Shown piece by piece: positions 20,235-29,154 of a stretch of 64,000 nt of DNA. The translations under genes were made by a program, and so were the position numbers. How positions within the stretch are numbered: position 1 is the first letter of the stretch; each line of letters starts with the position of its first letter. Origin of the DNA: Xiheimicrobium sp052034585 (GTDB lineage: Bacteria > Myxococcota > Myxococcia > Myxococcales > Myxococcaceae); contig JBPOIJ010000017.1 of assembly GCA_052034585.1 (NCBI GenBank), positions 124,001 through 188,000 on the forward strand. Direction: 5' to 3'. The notes below the pieces were generated by a model that saw nothing but the letters and a program-made list of their open reading frames with translations, was not told the DNA's origin and did not search any database.

Positions 20235-21398
20235 ATGTCGTCCGACGCAGGGAAGGATCTCGAAGCATGGGTGCCGCGACTGCTCGCGGTCTGGCGGGCT
20301 CGAAAACAGCGCGGTGGCAAGGCCCGTGGCCCTCGTGAGGAGCCGCCGCCCACGACCTTGTTGCCTCAGGAAGTGAAGGAGGTCGCCCAGGGCATCAAGC
20401 GCCTCTCTCACGGGCTGACGCGCGATCGAGCGCTCGCCGGCGCGAAGTACATGGACGACCCACAGCTGCTCGGGGCGTATCTCCTCTTCTATTGGCCGGT
20501 CTCGTACGCGCAGGCGCGCTCGCTGCTCTCGGAGCTGCCCAGCCGCCCACGGGCGCTCCTCGATCTCGGCTCGGGACCAGGGCCGGTCGCCTTCGCGGGC
20601 ATCGACGCGGGTGCACGGGAGACGATCGCGGCCGATCGATCGAAGCCGGCGCTCGAGCTGGCGCGGCAGCTGGCGATCGAAGCCTCGGAGTCGCTCGGGA
20701 CGCGTGAGTGGAGCCCCGAGCGCGCGCTCCCCGACGGCCACTACGACGTCATCACCATGGGCCATGTGATCAACGAGCTCTTCGAGGGGAACGTCGAGCG
20801 GCGAGCGGGCCTGGTCGAGAAGATCCTCGAGCGGGTGAAGGCGAGTGGCTCGCTGGTGGTGATGGAGCCGGCGCTGCGCGAGACGTCGAGGGCGTTGCTC
20901 CACGTGCGCGATCTCCTCGTCGCCAAGGGCTACGCCGTGCGCGCGCCGTGCATGTTCCGAGGCCCCTGCCCTGCCTTGGTGAAGCCGTCGGACTGGTGTC
21001 ACGCCGAGCGGCAGTGGCGAATGCCGAAGCTGACCGAGTCGCTCGCGCGCGCCGCCGGCCTGCACAAGGAGTCGCTCAAGATGAGCTACCTCATCGTCGC
21101 GCCGAAGGGCGAGGCGTGGGCCGAGCCTCCGACTGGGCGCGTCTTCCGCATCGTCTCCGAAGCGCTCGAGGGCAAGGGCCGGCAGCGGTTCATGGGCTGT
21201 GGACCCGAGGGACGGCTCGGCCTCGCGCTCCAGGACAAACACCGCACCGAAGGGAATGGGGCGTTCTTCAATCTCCAGCGCGGAGAGATCGTTCGCCTCG
21301 GCGGCGCGACCGACGACAAGGGCGACGGCTTGGGGCTCAACGAGAGCACGACGATCGAGCTCGTCGCGCGCGCGGGGCAGCCGATTCCACGAGGGTGA
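20235..21398 (+). CDS. Rsm22/METTL17-type ribosomal small-subunit methyltransferase-like protein
   Basis: A 387-residue class I methyltransferase of the Rsm22 family. These mitochondrial and bacterial proteins associate with the ribosomal small subunit. Motif I is LLDLGSGPGPVAF near residue 108. The family signature CPAL-x4-DWCH-x2-R is seen as CPALVKPSDWCHAER, with further Cys (CMFRGPC, and CG at 320) that in METTL17 hold a [4Fe-4S] cluster. A C-terminal beta segment (about 300-387) follows. Start ATG 20235 sits seven bases after a TACACT -10-like box with no Shine-Dalgarno. It ends one base before a convergent operon. Confidence 0.78.
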   Translation: MSSDAGKDLEAWVPRLLAVWRARKQRGGKARGPREEPPPTTLLPQEVKEVAQGIKRLSHGLTRDRALAGAKYMDDPQLLGAYLLFYWPVSYAQARSLLSELPSRPRALLDLGSGPGPVAFAGIDAGARETIAADRSKPALELARQLAIEASESLGTREWSPERALPDGHYDVITMGHVINELFEGNVERRAGLVEKILERVKASGSLVVMEPALRETSRALLHVRDLLVAKGYAVRAPCMFRGPCPALVKPSDWCHAERQWRMPKLTESLARAAGLHKESLKMSYLIVAPKGEAWAEPPTGRVFRIVSEALEGKGRQRFMGCGPEGRLGLALQDKHRTEGNGAFFNLQRGEIVRLGGATDDKGDGLGLNESTTIELVARAGQPIPRG

Positions 21399-21399
21399 C

Positions 21400-22770
21400 T
21401 CACGGCATCAGCTGGCGCCGGTGGGCCGAGTCGCCCACCGCCCAGCGATCCGTACCGGACACGGAGATCCCGCGCAGGGTCACGCCCGTCGCGCTCGCGG
21501 CTTCGCACTGCTGCCAGCCCGAACCGGTGTTCCGGAGCACGACGCCCTGCTCTCCGACCGCCCAGGCGCTGCCGTCACCCGCGAGCCCGACTGAGAGGAG
21601 CCGCTGGTTGGTCACCGCCGGCGTGACGAGCGTCCACGTTCCGCTCGCGAGCCGAAGGATGGTTCCCGCGCTGCCGACCGCCCAGCCGGTGTTCGCGTCG
21701 GAGAGCACGAGTCCGTAGAGCGACGAGCTCGTCGGGCTGATCACGTTCGTCCAGGTGCCGGTCGCGAGCTTTCGAATCGCTCCGCCCTCGCCCACGGCCC
21801 AGCCAGTCTGCATGTCGATGACGTCGACGTCGTTCAGCGTCGTCGCGTTTCCCGGGAGCCCGGGCGTGTACGCGCCGCTCAGGACTCGCACGAACTGCCC
21901 CGATGCTCCGACCGCCCAGCCATTCTGCGCATCGACGAGATCGATCGCGTTGAGCCCGAGCGCGAGCGAGTTCATCGAGACGGTCCAGGTGCCGTTCGCG
22001 AGCTTGAGCCCCATGCCGTAGGTGTAGGTCGTTCCCTGCACGCTCGTGCTCCAGGTGCCGACCGCCCACCCGTTCTGCGCGTCGACGAGGCTCACGTCGC
22101 GGAGGTGGTACGGGAAGTTGCCCGAGGGCGCGGTGACCTTCGACCAGGTGCCGTTGTCGCGTTTCGCGATCGTCTGACTCTCACCGACGGCGATGACGGT
22201 CGTTCCCGAGACCGCCACGGCTCGCAGCGAACCCGTCACTCCGGTGAGCGCTGGCTCGATTCGCGGAGCGGTGCAGCTCACGGTCATCGCGCAGTCGGGA
22301 TCACACGCGCACGTTCCGGTGCAGGCCGAAGACACGTTGCATGCGCAGCTCGAGCCCCCCGCGCTGCCGCCCGCCGATGAACCGCCGCCGGAGCTGCCTC
22401 CGCCGAGCACCGTTCCACCAGCCGAGCCTCCGCCGAGCACGGCTCCACCCGCCGAGCCACCCGCGGTCTGTCCACCAGCGCTCGCACCTCCCGCGGCTCC
22501 TCCTCCGCTCGCGCCACCGCCGACGCTTCCACCGCCCGCGCTCCCTCCACCGCTTTGGAAGGTCATTCGACACACCTGTTGCTGACAAGTCTCGAGCCCC
22601 GCGCACATCGAGCAGCTCGCGCCGTTCGCTCCGCAGGCGGTGAGCTCGGTGCCGCTCTGGCATTGGCCGGTCGCGTCGCAGCAGCCGTTGCAGGTCGACG
22701 GCGAACACGTGGTGCTCGGCGTTCCGCAACCGGCGACCGAGAGAAGGAGAACGAGGATTCGAGTGCGCAT
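21400..22770 (-). CDS. Lipoprotein with Gly/Ser linker and WAVG-repeat beta-propeller
   Basis: A 456-residue protein, seventh gene of the sigma/caspase operon. Lipobox LLLSVAGC within the first 15 residues, a Cys-rich segment (18-65), a Gly/Ser/Ala linker of about 70 residues, another Cys cluster, then a propeller of about seven WAVG repeats (DAQNGWAVGTWS, DAQNGWAVGASG, MQTGWAVGEGG, ANTGWAVGSAG). The fold is like Ycf48/photosystem-assembly or BNR-type propellers. Anchored in a membrane by lipid, probably surface-exposed. It ends the operon and abuts the convergent Rsm22-like gene. Confidence 0.8.
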   Translation of the reverse strand: MRTRILVLLLSVAGCGTPSTTCSPSTCNGCCDATGQCQSGTELTACGANGASCSMCAGLETCQQQVCRMTFQSGGGSAGGGSVGGGASGGGAAGGASAGGQTAGGSAGGAVLGGGSAGGTVLGGGSSGGGSSAGGSAGGSSCACNVSSACTGTCACDPDCAMTVSCTAPRIEPALTGVTGSLRAVAVSGTTVIAVGESQTIAKRDNGTWSKVTAPSGNFPYHLRDVSLVDAQNGWAVGTWSTSVQGTTYTYGMGLKLANGTWTVSMNSLALGLNAIDLVDAQNGWAVGASGQFVRVLSGAYTPGLPGNATTLNDVDVIDMQTGWAVGEGGAIRKLATGTWTNVISPTSSSLYGLVLSDANTGWAVGSAGTILRLASGTWTLVTPAVTNQRLLSVGLAGDGSAWAVGEQGVVLRNTGSGWQQCEAASATGVTLRGISVSGTDRWAVGDSAHRRQLMP

Positions 22771-22777
22771 GGTGCCC

Positions 22778-24190
22778 TCAGAGCGCCGGCGCGATCGCGC
22801 GGTAGACGACGTTGTCGGTGATGAAGAGCCACCCGTTTCCATCGGCGACGAGCTCGGTCGGCCCGTAGGTGCCGATGTGGAGATCGGTCTTGTCGAGGAG
22901 CAGGGTGCGCTGCGTTGGGTTCGCCACCGGCACCGACCAGAGGCCCTGCACACCGCCGACCTTCGCGTAGGTGGTGATGACGCCGTTCTTCATCACGGTG
23001 CTGTCTCGATCGATGCCCTCCTCGCTCGTGAGCAAGTCGGTGCCCTGCGTCGAGGTGAAGGGCATGCGGGTGATCGTCGAACCGGAGCCGTGCTGGAGGA
23101 AATAGAACGAGTCGGCGTCAGCGAGGATGAAGCGGTCCAACGAGCCGCCGCTCGCGAGCACCTGATCCGAGTTGTCGGTGAGATCGACCGCGCCGAGGTT
23201 CGAGAAGCTCGAGAAGTTGTCGGTGGTGCCGACGTAGAAGAGGTACCCGCCCGACGCCGCCATCACCGCGTTGTTGAGCGACGACTTCACCGTCGTCGGA
23301 GCGCCTCCCGCCAAGGGGTACTTCTTGATGCCGTAGTACGAGACGCCCAGCCGCGCGTCGCCGTACCAGCTGCAGTAGATCGACGAGCCCTCGACGAGGA
23401 GATCGGCGCAGAAGACGTTCATGCCCGCGACCGTCGAGGCCTGGGTCGAACCAGGCGAGAGCCGGCGAAGCCCCGTCCCATCGGTCCAGAGCACGTCGGA
23501 GCCCGAGACGGTGAGCGGCGAGCGAACGTTCGCGGTCGCCAGCGAGGTCTGCTGCTTGTTCGTGAGATCGATCATCGTGAGATCGACGCCCATCGACGAG
23601 TACGTCGTGTAGCCGGTGACGAAGGCCCGGTTCCCAGCCACGCGCAGCGAGTTCGAATAGCGGAACGGCAGCGTCGCCACCGTCTCGACGCACAGCTGCT
23701 TCGAGCTCGCGCAGGTCGAGGCACCTGGGCAGGTGCCGCAGCTCTGCCCGTCGACCGTGCCGCAGACGGCGTGCGCGCGGGCACACGCGCTCGCACCACA
23801 CTGCCCCGTCATCGGGTCGCACTGGAGGCCGGCGCCGCAGCTGACCCCGGTGCAGAGCGGCTCACAGGCATTCTGCGCGTTGCACTTGAGCCCAGCGCCA
23901 CAGCTCGCGCACTGGAGCGTTCCTCCACAGCCGTCGGAGATCGTGCCGCACGCCGTGCCGCAGGTCGCCTTGGTGCAGGTCTGGTTGTTGTTGTTGTTCG
24001 AGCCGCAGGTGTTCACCAGCTGAAGGCTCGCCGTTCCCGAGGCGCTGCACTGGTAGCCCTCGGAGCCGACGCAGGCGGTGCTCCCGCAGGCGATCCGGGT
24101 TCCGCCAACCATGCAAGCGCACTCCGACGACGGGCCGGGGCCGCAACCAACGAAGACCAGAAGGGAAACGGGGAGGATCCAGGTTTTCAT
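22778..24190 (-). CDS. Cys-rich lipoprotein with propeller-like C-terminal half
   Basis: A 470-residue protein, sixth gene of the operon. Lipobox LLVFVGC. Residues 20-170 hold some 28 Cys in short modules (CGSTACVGSEGYQC, CGAGLKCNAQNAC, CGTCPGASTC) like EGF or Dickkopf-type repeats of myxobacterial lipoproteins. Five consecutive Asn lie near residue 65. Residues about 185-470 are beta-rich repeats resembling a DUF5050/propeller domain (LSPGSTQASTVAG, GGSLDRFILADADSFYFLQ). It starts 51 bases after the NHL gene and stops 7 bases before the next. Likely surface protein; ligand unknown. Confidence 0.76.
   Translation of the reverse strand: MKTWILPVSLLVFVGCGPGPSSECACMVGGTRIACGSTACVGSEGYQCSASGTASLQLVNTCGSNNNNNQTCTKATCGTACGTISDGCGGTLQCASCGAGLKCNAQNACEPLCTGVSCGAGLQCDPMTGQCGASACARAHAVCGTVDGQSCGTCPGASTCASSKQLCVETVATLPFRYSNSLRVAGNRAFVTGYTTYSSMGVDLTMIDLTNKQQTSLATANVRSPLTVSGSDVLWTDGTGLRRLSPGSTQASTVAGMNVFCADLLVEGSSIYCSWYGDARLGVSYYGIKKYPLAGGAPTTVKSSLNNAVMAASGGYLFYVGTTDNFSSFSNLGAVDLTDNSDQVLASGGSLDRFILADADSFYFLQHGSGSTITRMPFTSTQGTDLLTSEEGIDRDSTVMKNGVITTYAKVGGVQGLWSVPVANPTQRTLLLDKTDLHIGTYGPTELVADGNGWLFITDNVVYRAIAPAL
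23984..23998 (-). repeat. AAC trinucleotide microsatellite (five units) in coding sequence
   Basis: Five tandem GTT units on the plus strand are AAC codons on the coding strand and give five Asn in the Cys-rich lipoprotein. Length changes would be in frame and would alter a spacer between Cys modules. Confidence 0.6.
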
Positions 24191-24241
24191 GGCCGGTGAG
24201 TCGACGCACCGGGCAGCCTGGGGACATTTCTTTTCGCCAGC

Positions 24242-25390
24242 TCAGGGCGGCGGGAGGAACACCACCACCCGATGGTTCGCCGAGTCGACCACGAAGACGC
24301 GCCCGGTCGGCTCGACCGCGATCCCCATCGGGAACGAAAGCTCGCCTGCCTTCGACACTTCGCTCAGCCGCGCCTGCACCGGCAACGACGGGTCGATCTG
24401 CACGACGCGTTGGTTGAACGTGTCCGAGACGAAGATCAGCCCATCCGTCCCCACCGCGATGCCGAGCGGAGCATTCAGGGAGATCGCACCGGCTTGGCAC
24501 CCGGAGCCGAACACCGTGCTCACTCGACAGGCCGTCGCGCCCGGCGTGTCGATCTTCCGCACCGAGCAGTTGCCCTTTTCGGCGACGTACAGAGCGCCGT
24601 CGGGGCCGAGGGCGAGCGCGGCTGGGTTTCTGAAGAGGGCTCCCTGGGCGGGACAATCTGGTGGGAACGCGACCGAGGTGCCGCAGCAGTAGCCGCGGCC
24701 GCACACTCCGTCGAGCATGCTCATCGTGTCCTGCCGGCCGGCGACGGTTCCAAGGAGCCTCGAGGTCAGCGAAGCGAACCGCACCAGCATGTGCTCGGCG
24801 TCGGCGATGTAGAGGACTCCGGCGTCGGGCGCGGCCACCAAGCCAAGCGGCGCCGCGATGTCACCCGGCCCAACCGTCCCCGGCCCCGAGTCGTAGCAGC
24901 GGTGAAACCCCATGACGCCCATCGCGCAGGTGCCGGAGAAGGTGCGCACCTGGTTGGTCGCGTCGATCGCTTTCACACACTGTTCCTGGGTGTCGGAGAC
25001 GAAGACGGTTCTCCCGTCGGTCGCGATGCCCCGAGGGTCCACGAAGGCCGGCGGACTCCGAGCGCCGAGCGTCGTCACCACCTGCTGCGCATCGATCTTC
25101 CGCACTGCGCGATTGCCGGTGTCGGCGACATAGAGATTGCCTTGGGCGTCGAGCGCGAGCGCCGTCGGCCCGTTGAACTGCGCAGCGGCGCCCGGCCCAT
25201 CTGACATTCCCGCCGTTCCCGTGCCCGCGTAGACCTGCATCAGCCAGCCACCCAGGCCCGCGTCGATGCCCGCGTCGGCTCCCGCGTCGAGCGGCGTCGC
25301 GGCATCGGTTCCATTCGGTGGCGTGCCAGCGTCGAAGCCGCCCGTCGGAACACAGCCGGCGAGCAGCCCGAGCAGGAGCGCTGCTCTCAC
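24242..25390 (-). CDS. NHL-repeat lipoprotein (second of two)
   Basis: A 382-residue lipoprotein starting at GTG 25390, which overlaps the previous stop as GTGA. Lipobox LLLGLLAGC, a short Asp/Ala/Gly linker (TPLDAGADAGIDAGLGG), then an NHL beta-propeller: GPTALALDAQGNLYVADTGN, DPRGIATDGRTVFVSD, NPAALALGPDGALYVAEKG, APLGIAVGTDGLIFVSDTFN, FPMGIAVEPTGRVFVVDSAN. NHL propellers bind protein or peptide partners. It is a divergent paralogue of the upstream gene and lies outside the cytoplasm by its lipobox. Extra Cys residues occur between blades. Confidence 0.84.
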   Translation of the reverse strand: MRAALLLGLLAGCVPTGGFDAGTPPNGTDAATPLDAGADAGIDAGLGGWLMQVYAGTGTAGMSDGPGAAAQFNGPTALALDAQGNLYVADTGNRAVRKIDAQQVVTTLGARSPPAFVDPRGIATDGRTVFVSDTQEQCVKAIDATNQVRTFSGTCAMGVMGFHRCYDSGPGTVGPGDIAAPLGLVAAPDAGVLYIADAEHMLVRFASLTSRLLGTVAGRQDTMSMLDGVCGRGYCCGTSVAFPPDCPAQGALFRNPAALALGPDGALYVAEKGNCSVRKIDTPGATACRVSTVFGSGCQAGAISLNAPLGIAVGTDGLIFVSDTFNQRVVQIDPSLPVQARLSEVSKAGELSFPMGIAVEPTGRVFVVDSANHRVVVFLPPP

Positions 25391-26595
25391 GGCGCCTCCA
25401 AGGTGACGAGGCGAATGCGATGGTTCCCCGAGTCGGCGACGAAGATGCGACCCATCGAATCCACCGCGATGCCCGTTGGGGTCTGAAAGGTCGCCGTCGT
25501 GCCGAGTCCGTCGGCGGAGCCCTTCATTCGCGTGCCGGCGATCGGCATGAGGTTGCCGGCGGCGTCGACGATCACCACCCGATGGTTCCCGGTGTCCGCC
25601 ACCACGCCCTTGCCAAGGAGCGGCCCTCCGCCCGAGCAGATGCCGAAGGCGTTGCGGAGGATCATCGAGGTGTCCTCGTTCACGAGCAGCGGGCAGCCAG
25701 AACGACCGAGCGTCTGAACCGCGCAGCCGGAGGTCACGATCTTCCGCAGCGCGCAGTTGTACGAGTCCGTCACGAAGAGCACGCCGGGCGAGATCTCCGC
25801 GATCCCCGACGGCCCATAGAACGTCGCCCCGCTCGCCCCGCCGATACAGGAGTTGGTCAGCCCGCACGTGCCGTCGACTCGCACCGCGCTCCCCGAACCT
25901 TGGCCCGCGAGCGTTCCCATCGCACGATCCGAGCGGCGCACCCAACGCACGTGGTTCGCGCTCACCTCGGTGACGAAGAGATATTGCGGAGTGAGCACGA
26001 GGCCGAACGGCCCAGCGAAGACGGGCAGAGGATCGGGCGTGTTCCGGCAGGCACCGCCTTGTTGGTCGCACACCCCAGCAAAGACCTCGACGACGCCTGC
26101 GGCCGAGATGCGGCGAATGCAGTTGTTGCCCGTGTCGGCGACGTAGACCGCTCCGGTTTCGTCGACCGCGACCCCTTGGGGGTTTCGGAGACCGGTTCCC
26201 CCGCAAGGGAATCGCGCCGCCGCGAGCGTGCGCACCGTCCCATCGGGAGCGATGGCCCGCACGCAGTTGTTGTCCGTATCGGCGACGTAGATCGTGTCAG
26301 CCGCGTCGATCGCCAGCGCGCCTGGGTTCGAGAACTGCGCGGCGGTGCCCACCCCATCCTGCGTGCCGCGCGTGCTGCCGGCGAAGGTCGTCACCTTCCA
26401 CGCCAACGCACCAGCGTCGCCCGACTCACCACCGTCGGAGCCACCGTCGCTCACCAGCGGCCCCACCATCGCGCAGCGATAGCCGATGCAGCAGTTCGCG
26501 CAGCCGCAGTTCTGGTCGGACACGCACTCGAGGCCGAACGGGTTCACCAGCGTGCAACCGCTCAGGAAGGCGAGCGCGAGGAGGGCACGGGTCAC
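25387..26595 (-). CDS. NHL-repeat lipoprotein (first of two)
   Basis: A protein of about 402 residues. Start is GTG at 26595 (GTGA overlap with the caspase gene stop) or the adjacent GTG at 26598. Lipobox LALAFLSGC, a Cys cluster (CVSDQNCGCANCCIGYRC), a Gly/Asp linker, then NHL repeats: NPGALAIDAADTIYVADTDN, NPQGVAVDETGAVYVADTGN, GPSGIAEISPGVLFVTDSYN, TPTGIAVDSMGRIFVADSGN. It forms an operon with the caspase-like gene upstream, so it may be a sensor, partner or substrate of that protease. Confidence 0.84.
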   Translation of the reverse strand: MTRALLALAFLSGCTLVNPFGLECVSDQNCGCANCCIGYRCAMVGPLVSDGGSDGGESGDAGALAWKVTTFAGSTRGTQDGVGTAAQFSNPGALAIDAADTIYVADTDNNCVRAIAPDGTVRTLAAARFPCGGTGLRNPQGVAVDETGAVYVADTGNNCIRRISAAGVVEVFAGVCDQQGGACRNTPDPLPVFAGPFGLVLTPQYLFVTEVSANHVRWVRRSDRAMGTLAGQGSGSAVRVDGTCGLTNSCIGGASGATFYGPSGIAEISPGVLFVTDSYNCALRKIVTSGCAVQTLGRSGCPLLVNEDTSMILRNAFGICSGGGPLLGKGVVADTGNHRVVIVDAAGNLMPIAGTRMKGSADGLGTTATFQTPTGIAVDSMGRIFVADSGNHRIRLVTLEAP

Positions 26596-27884
26596 CACGT
26601 GAAGAGGGCTCCGATGGCGAGGGCGGCGGTGAGCCCCATCGAGATGTCCGAGCCCAAGGCGAAGCTCGAGAGCGTGCGCGACTCGTCGGCGGAGAGCGGC
26701 CGGGAGAGGCCGGCGTAGTCGTTGCGAAGCCCCAACGTCCGCGCGCCGAGCACTGCCCAGGTGACGCCCGCCACGACGGCCGCGCCCGCGACGAACCAGA
26801 ACGCGGTGCGCGGGTGGACGATCAGCTCGCTGCCCTTGATGAAGCCGGCGCTGCGGGGAAACGATTGGTACGCGAGCGTGGTGACGTCGAGCTGATCGCC
26901 CGTCGACAGCCGCACCGGCGCGACGTTCAGCTTCTCTGGCAGCACCTGCTTCACGACGTACTTCCCTGGCAACAGCGCCATCGCCAACGGCCGCTCCGGG
27001 TCGGTGGCGCTCTCGGCGACGACCGAGCGCTCACTCTCGTCGACCACCACGTACCGCTGGCTGACGCCCTTGGGGAGCACCAACCGGGAGCTCGCCTTCG
27101 CCGGCCAGCTCATCACCAGCTCACCTTGGCCTTTGAGCTCGTACCGGAAGGCCGGGCGCTGCGGCACCAGCGTCGTCGCGGTGTCGGCCTCGGTGCGCTG
27201 GTGCGCGTAGCGATAGGACTCTCCGAGCGTCACCTGGCCGTCTTGGTCGCCATCGGCCGCGCCACGGAGCCCGGACACGAAGTGGTGGGTGAAGACCGAG
27301 CCCTGAATGGCGCGCTGCTCTTGCGAGAGCTCGTCCGCGCCGCTCGAGGTGAGCACCGCCAGCCCGCGCACGGTGAGCTCGTCGACCACCTTCACGTCGA
27401 AGGGCGCCGCCGCCACGCCACCCTTCGTCGCGAGGATCGCCCCGGCCTGGCAGGCGTCGATCACTCCGACCCGAACCGTCGCCTGGGTGTCGCGCAGGCG
27501 CTGGTAGAGCTCGTCGAACGAGAGCGGCTCGCCGCGCAGATGGAGGAACCGGCTGTCGGCGTGACCGGAGAAGTAGACGAAGACGAGCGAAGGACCACTC
27601 GAGCTCCGAGCGGTGGCCGAGATCGCCTCGAGCTGCGCGCGCACCTGCCTGGTGTCGGGATCCTTGAGGGTGGTGATGCGATCTTTCGGGAACTGACCCA
27701 ACTCGACGAGCACCTGGCTGACGCGCTCGGCATCGGCCTGGGCGTGCTTGAGCGGCTTGTCCATCTCCCAGCCTGCGTTCGCGCCGATCACCAAGGCCGA
27801 ACGATCTTCAGCCCACGCAGCCGCCGCGAAGAACACCGAGAGGAGCGTCAGCCGCCGCACGCGAGCACAGTTACCACGCCGCAT
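26592..27884 (-). CDS. Caspase-like (C14) protease, exported or membrane-anchored
   Basis: A 430-residue protein. N-terminal leader ending LLSVFFAAAAWAED suggests export. Peptidase C14 domain at about 27-250, with the catalytic pair His108 in VYFSGHAD and Cys145 in VIDACQAG. An EF-hand-like loop (DGDQDGQVTLGE, near 224) is often seen after bacterial caspase domains. The second half is a beta-rich region with two membrane-like segments (about 366-386 and the C-terminus). Start could be ATG 27884 or GTG 27860. The ECF sigma/anti-sigma pair lies immediately upstream and NHL lipoproteins downstream. Bacterial caspase homologues cut after basic or Asp residues; the specificity here is unknown. Confidence 0.85.
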   Translation of the reverse strand: MRRGNCARVRRLTLLSVFFAAAAWAEDRSALVIGANAGWEMDKPLKHAQADAERVSQVLVELGQFPKDRITTLKDPDTRQVRAQLEAISATARSSSGPSLVFVYFSGHADSRFLHLRGEPLSFDELYQRLRDTQATVRVGVIDACQAGAILATKGGVAAAPFDVKVVDELTVRGLAVLTSSGADELSQEQRAIQGSVFTHHFVSGLRGAADGDQDGQVTLGESYRYAHQRTEADTATTLVPQRPAFRYELKGQGELVMSWPAKASSRLVLPKGVSQRYVVVDESERSVVAESATDPERPLAMALLPGKYVVKQVLPEKLNVAPVRLSTGDQLDVTTLAYQSFPRSAGFIKGSELIVHPRTAFWFVAGAAVVAGVTWAVLGARTLGLRNDYAGLSRPLSADESRTLSSFALGSDISMGLTAALAIGALFTW

Positions 27885-27908
27885 CGCGCGTTCGAAAGCC
27901 AGGGGGCG

Positions 27909-28607
27909 TCACTCCTTCACCCAGTCCATCGAGGTGATCAGCAGCCCCTTGCCATGCGGCGCCTCTCCGGCCTTCACCTGCACGACGAGCGGCTCGAGCT
28001 CGAACGAGGTCTTTCCGAAGATCGCCCACACCCGCTCGGGACCGAGCACCGCGTCGAGTTGCACCGCTTCCGCCAAGAGCGGTTGGGCGGCTCGATGCGG
28101 CGCCGCCGTCGCGCCGCCGAAGGGGAAATAGACGCTGGGGTGACCCGCCCCGTCGCGCGAGAGCACGGCCAGGAAGCCGTCCTCCGATGCCTTCACCGAG
28201 AAGCGCAGCCGATCACCGGGCCGCACGACCTCGCCTGGTTGGAGTTCGTGCACGGCTCCATCGGCGCCCTGGCGGAACGCCGACAGCGCGATCGCGCCCT
28301 TCACCGTCACCTCGTCGTCGGCGCGAGGGAAGAACACCGTCACCAGGAACAGCGCGGCGACGGCGGCGAAGATCGGCATGAACCAGCGCCGCCAGCTCGT
28401 CTTCGAGCCTTCGAGCTTCGCGGCGATCGGCCCAGGCGGGTGCTTGATGAGGAAGGCAGCGGAGTCGGCCCTGAGTGCCTCGAGCCGTGCGCGTTCGGAC
28501 GGCGAGTCGGCCAGCGCGCGCTCCACCTTCGTGAGCGCCTCACCCTGGAGATCACCGGCGAGGTAGCGCTCGAGCAGCGCCTCGGGAATGGGTCTGGGTT
28601 CGCTCAT
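27909..28607 (-). CDS. Anti-sigma factor-like membrane protein with DUF4384-like domain
   Basis: A 232-residue protein coupled to the ECF sigma gene by an ATGA overlap (28604-28607). Residues 1-65 are a helical ALLERYLAGDLQGEALTKVE region typical of anti-sigma domains but without zinc-binding Cys. One membrane span lies at about 74-92. The periplasmic part (100-232) resembles DUF4384 (VVRPGDRLRFSVKASEDGFLAVLSRDGAG ... YFPFGG), a domain often found with bacterial caspases. This fits a sensor that holds the sigma factor until an envelope signal arrives. Caspase gene follows after 24 bases. Confidence 0.8.
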   Translation of the reverse strand: MSEPRPIPEALLERYLAGDLQGEALTKVERALADSPSERARLEALRADSAAFLIKHPPGPIAAKLEGSKTSWRRWFMPIFAAVAALFLVTVFFPRADDEVTVKGAIALSAFRQGADGAVHELQPGEVVRPGDRLRFSVKASEDGFLAVLSRDGAGHPSVYFPFGGATAAPHRAAQPLLAEAVQLDAVLGPERVWAIFGKTSFELEPLVVQVKAGEAPHGKGLLITSMDWVKE

Positions 28608-29143
28608 GCGTCCCCCTTCACCGAGAAGCGCTCGGCGCGTTTGGTTGCCCGCTCGGCGAAGGCGGCGAGGGCACGGCCGACCGTCTTGCGGGAGATGTCG
28701 AGGGTCTCGGCGATCTCCTGCGTCGTGTGGCCCTCGACGAAATAGAGGACCGCGCAGGTGAGCGTCTGCTCGTCTTCTCCCTTGGTGAGGAGCGCCAGAT
28801 CGTGCGTCGCCTCCACCCGCCCAGCGCCACCATCGTCTTGGGGAATCGGCGTCGCTGGAGCGTCGTCATCTTCGCGGTGGGAGAGCGCCGGCATTCGGCC
28901 GTGCCAACGCGCCTGGCGTCGGAGCCGGTCGATCGCCTGGTACGTGGCCATCTGGTACAGCACGGTGAAGGGCTGGGCCTGGCCGGTCAGTCGATCCTGG
29001 CCGCGGAAGTAGCCGAGGAAGACGTCTTGGGTGACGTCCTTCGCGCTCGCCTCGTCGCCACCGAGCAGCGAGAGTGCCCGCCGAAACACCGCCGGCGCGT
29101 AGCGGCGGTAGAGTTCGTTGAACCGGGCGGAGGCATCCGACAT
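28604..29143 (-). CDS. ECF-type RNA polymerase sigma factor heading the caspase operon
   Basis: A 179-residue ECF sigma factor. Region 2: FNELYRRYAPAVFRRALSLLG, AKDVTQDVFLGYF, then YQMATYQAIDRLRR. Region 4: TCAVLYFVEGHTTQEIAETL followed by DISRKTVGRALAAF. ATG 29143 begins just before region 2, and its ribosome binding site GAGGGAG lies inside a stable hairpin (29155-29170). First gene of the seven-gene minus-strand operon, coupled to the anti-sigma-like gene. Likely autoregulated. Confidence 0.88.
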   Translation of the reverse strand: MSDASARFNELYRRYAPAVFRRALSLLGGDEASAKDVTQDVFLGYFRGQDRLTGQAQPFTVLYQMATYQAIDRLRRQARWHGRMPALSHREDDDAPATPIPQDDGGAGRVEATHDLALLTKGEDEQTLTCAVLYFVEGHTTQEIAETLDISRKTVGRALAAFAERATKRAERFSVKGDA

Positions 29144-29154
29144 CCGCGCCGATA

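Noticed and set aside
23984..23998. GTT repeats as a CRISPR or phase-variation tract
   Set aside because: Only five three-base units with no spacers; unit changes stay in frame, so neither a CRISPR array nor on/off switching fits.
24242..26206. One 654-residue protein spanning both NHL genes
   Set aside because: The upstream part is a different frame of the first NHL gene. The lipobox at GTG 25390 and the GTGA overlap show a separate gene.
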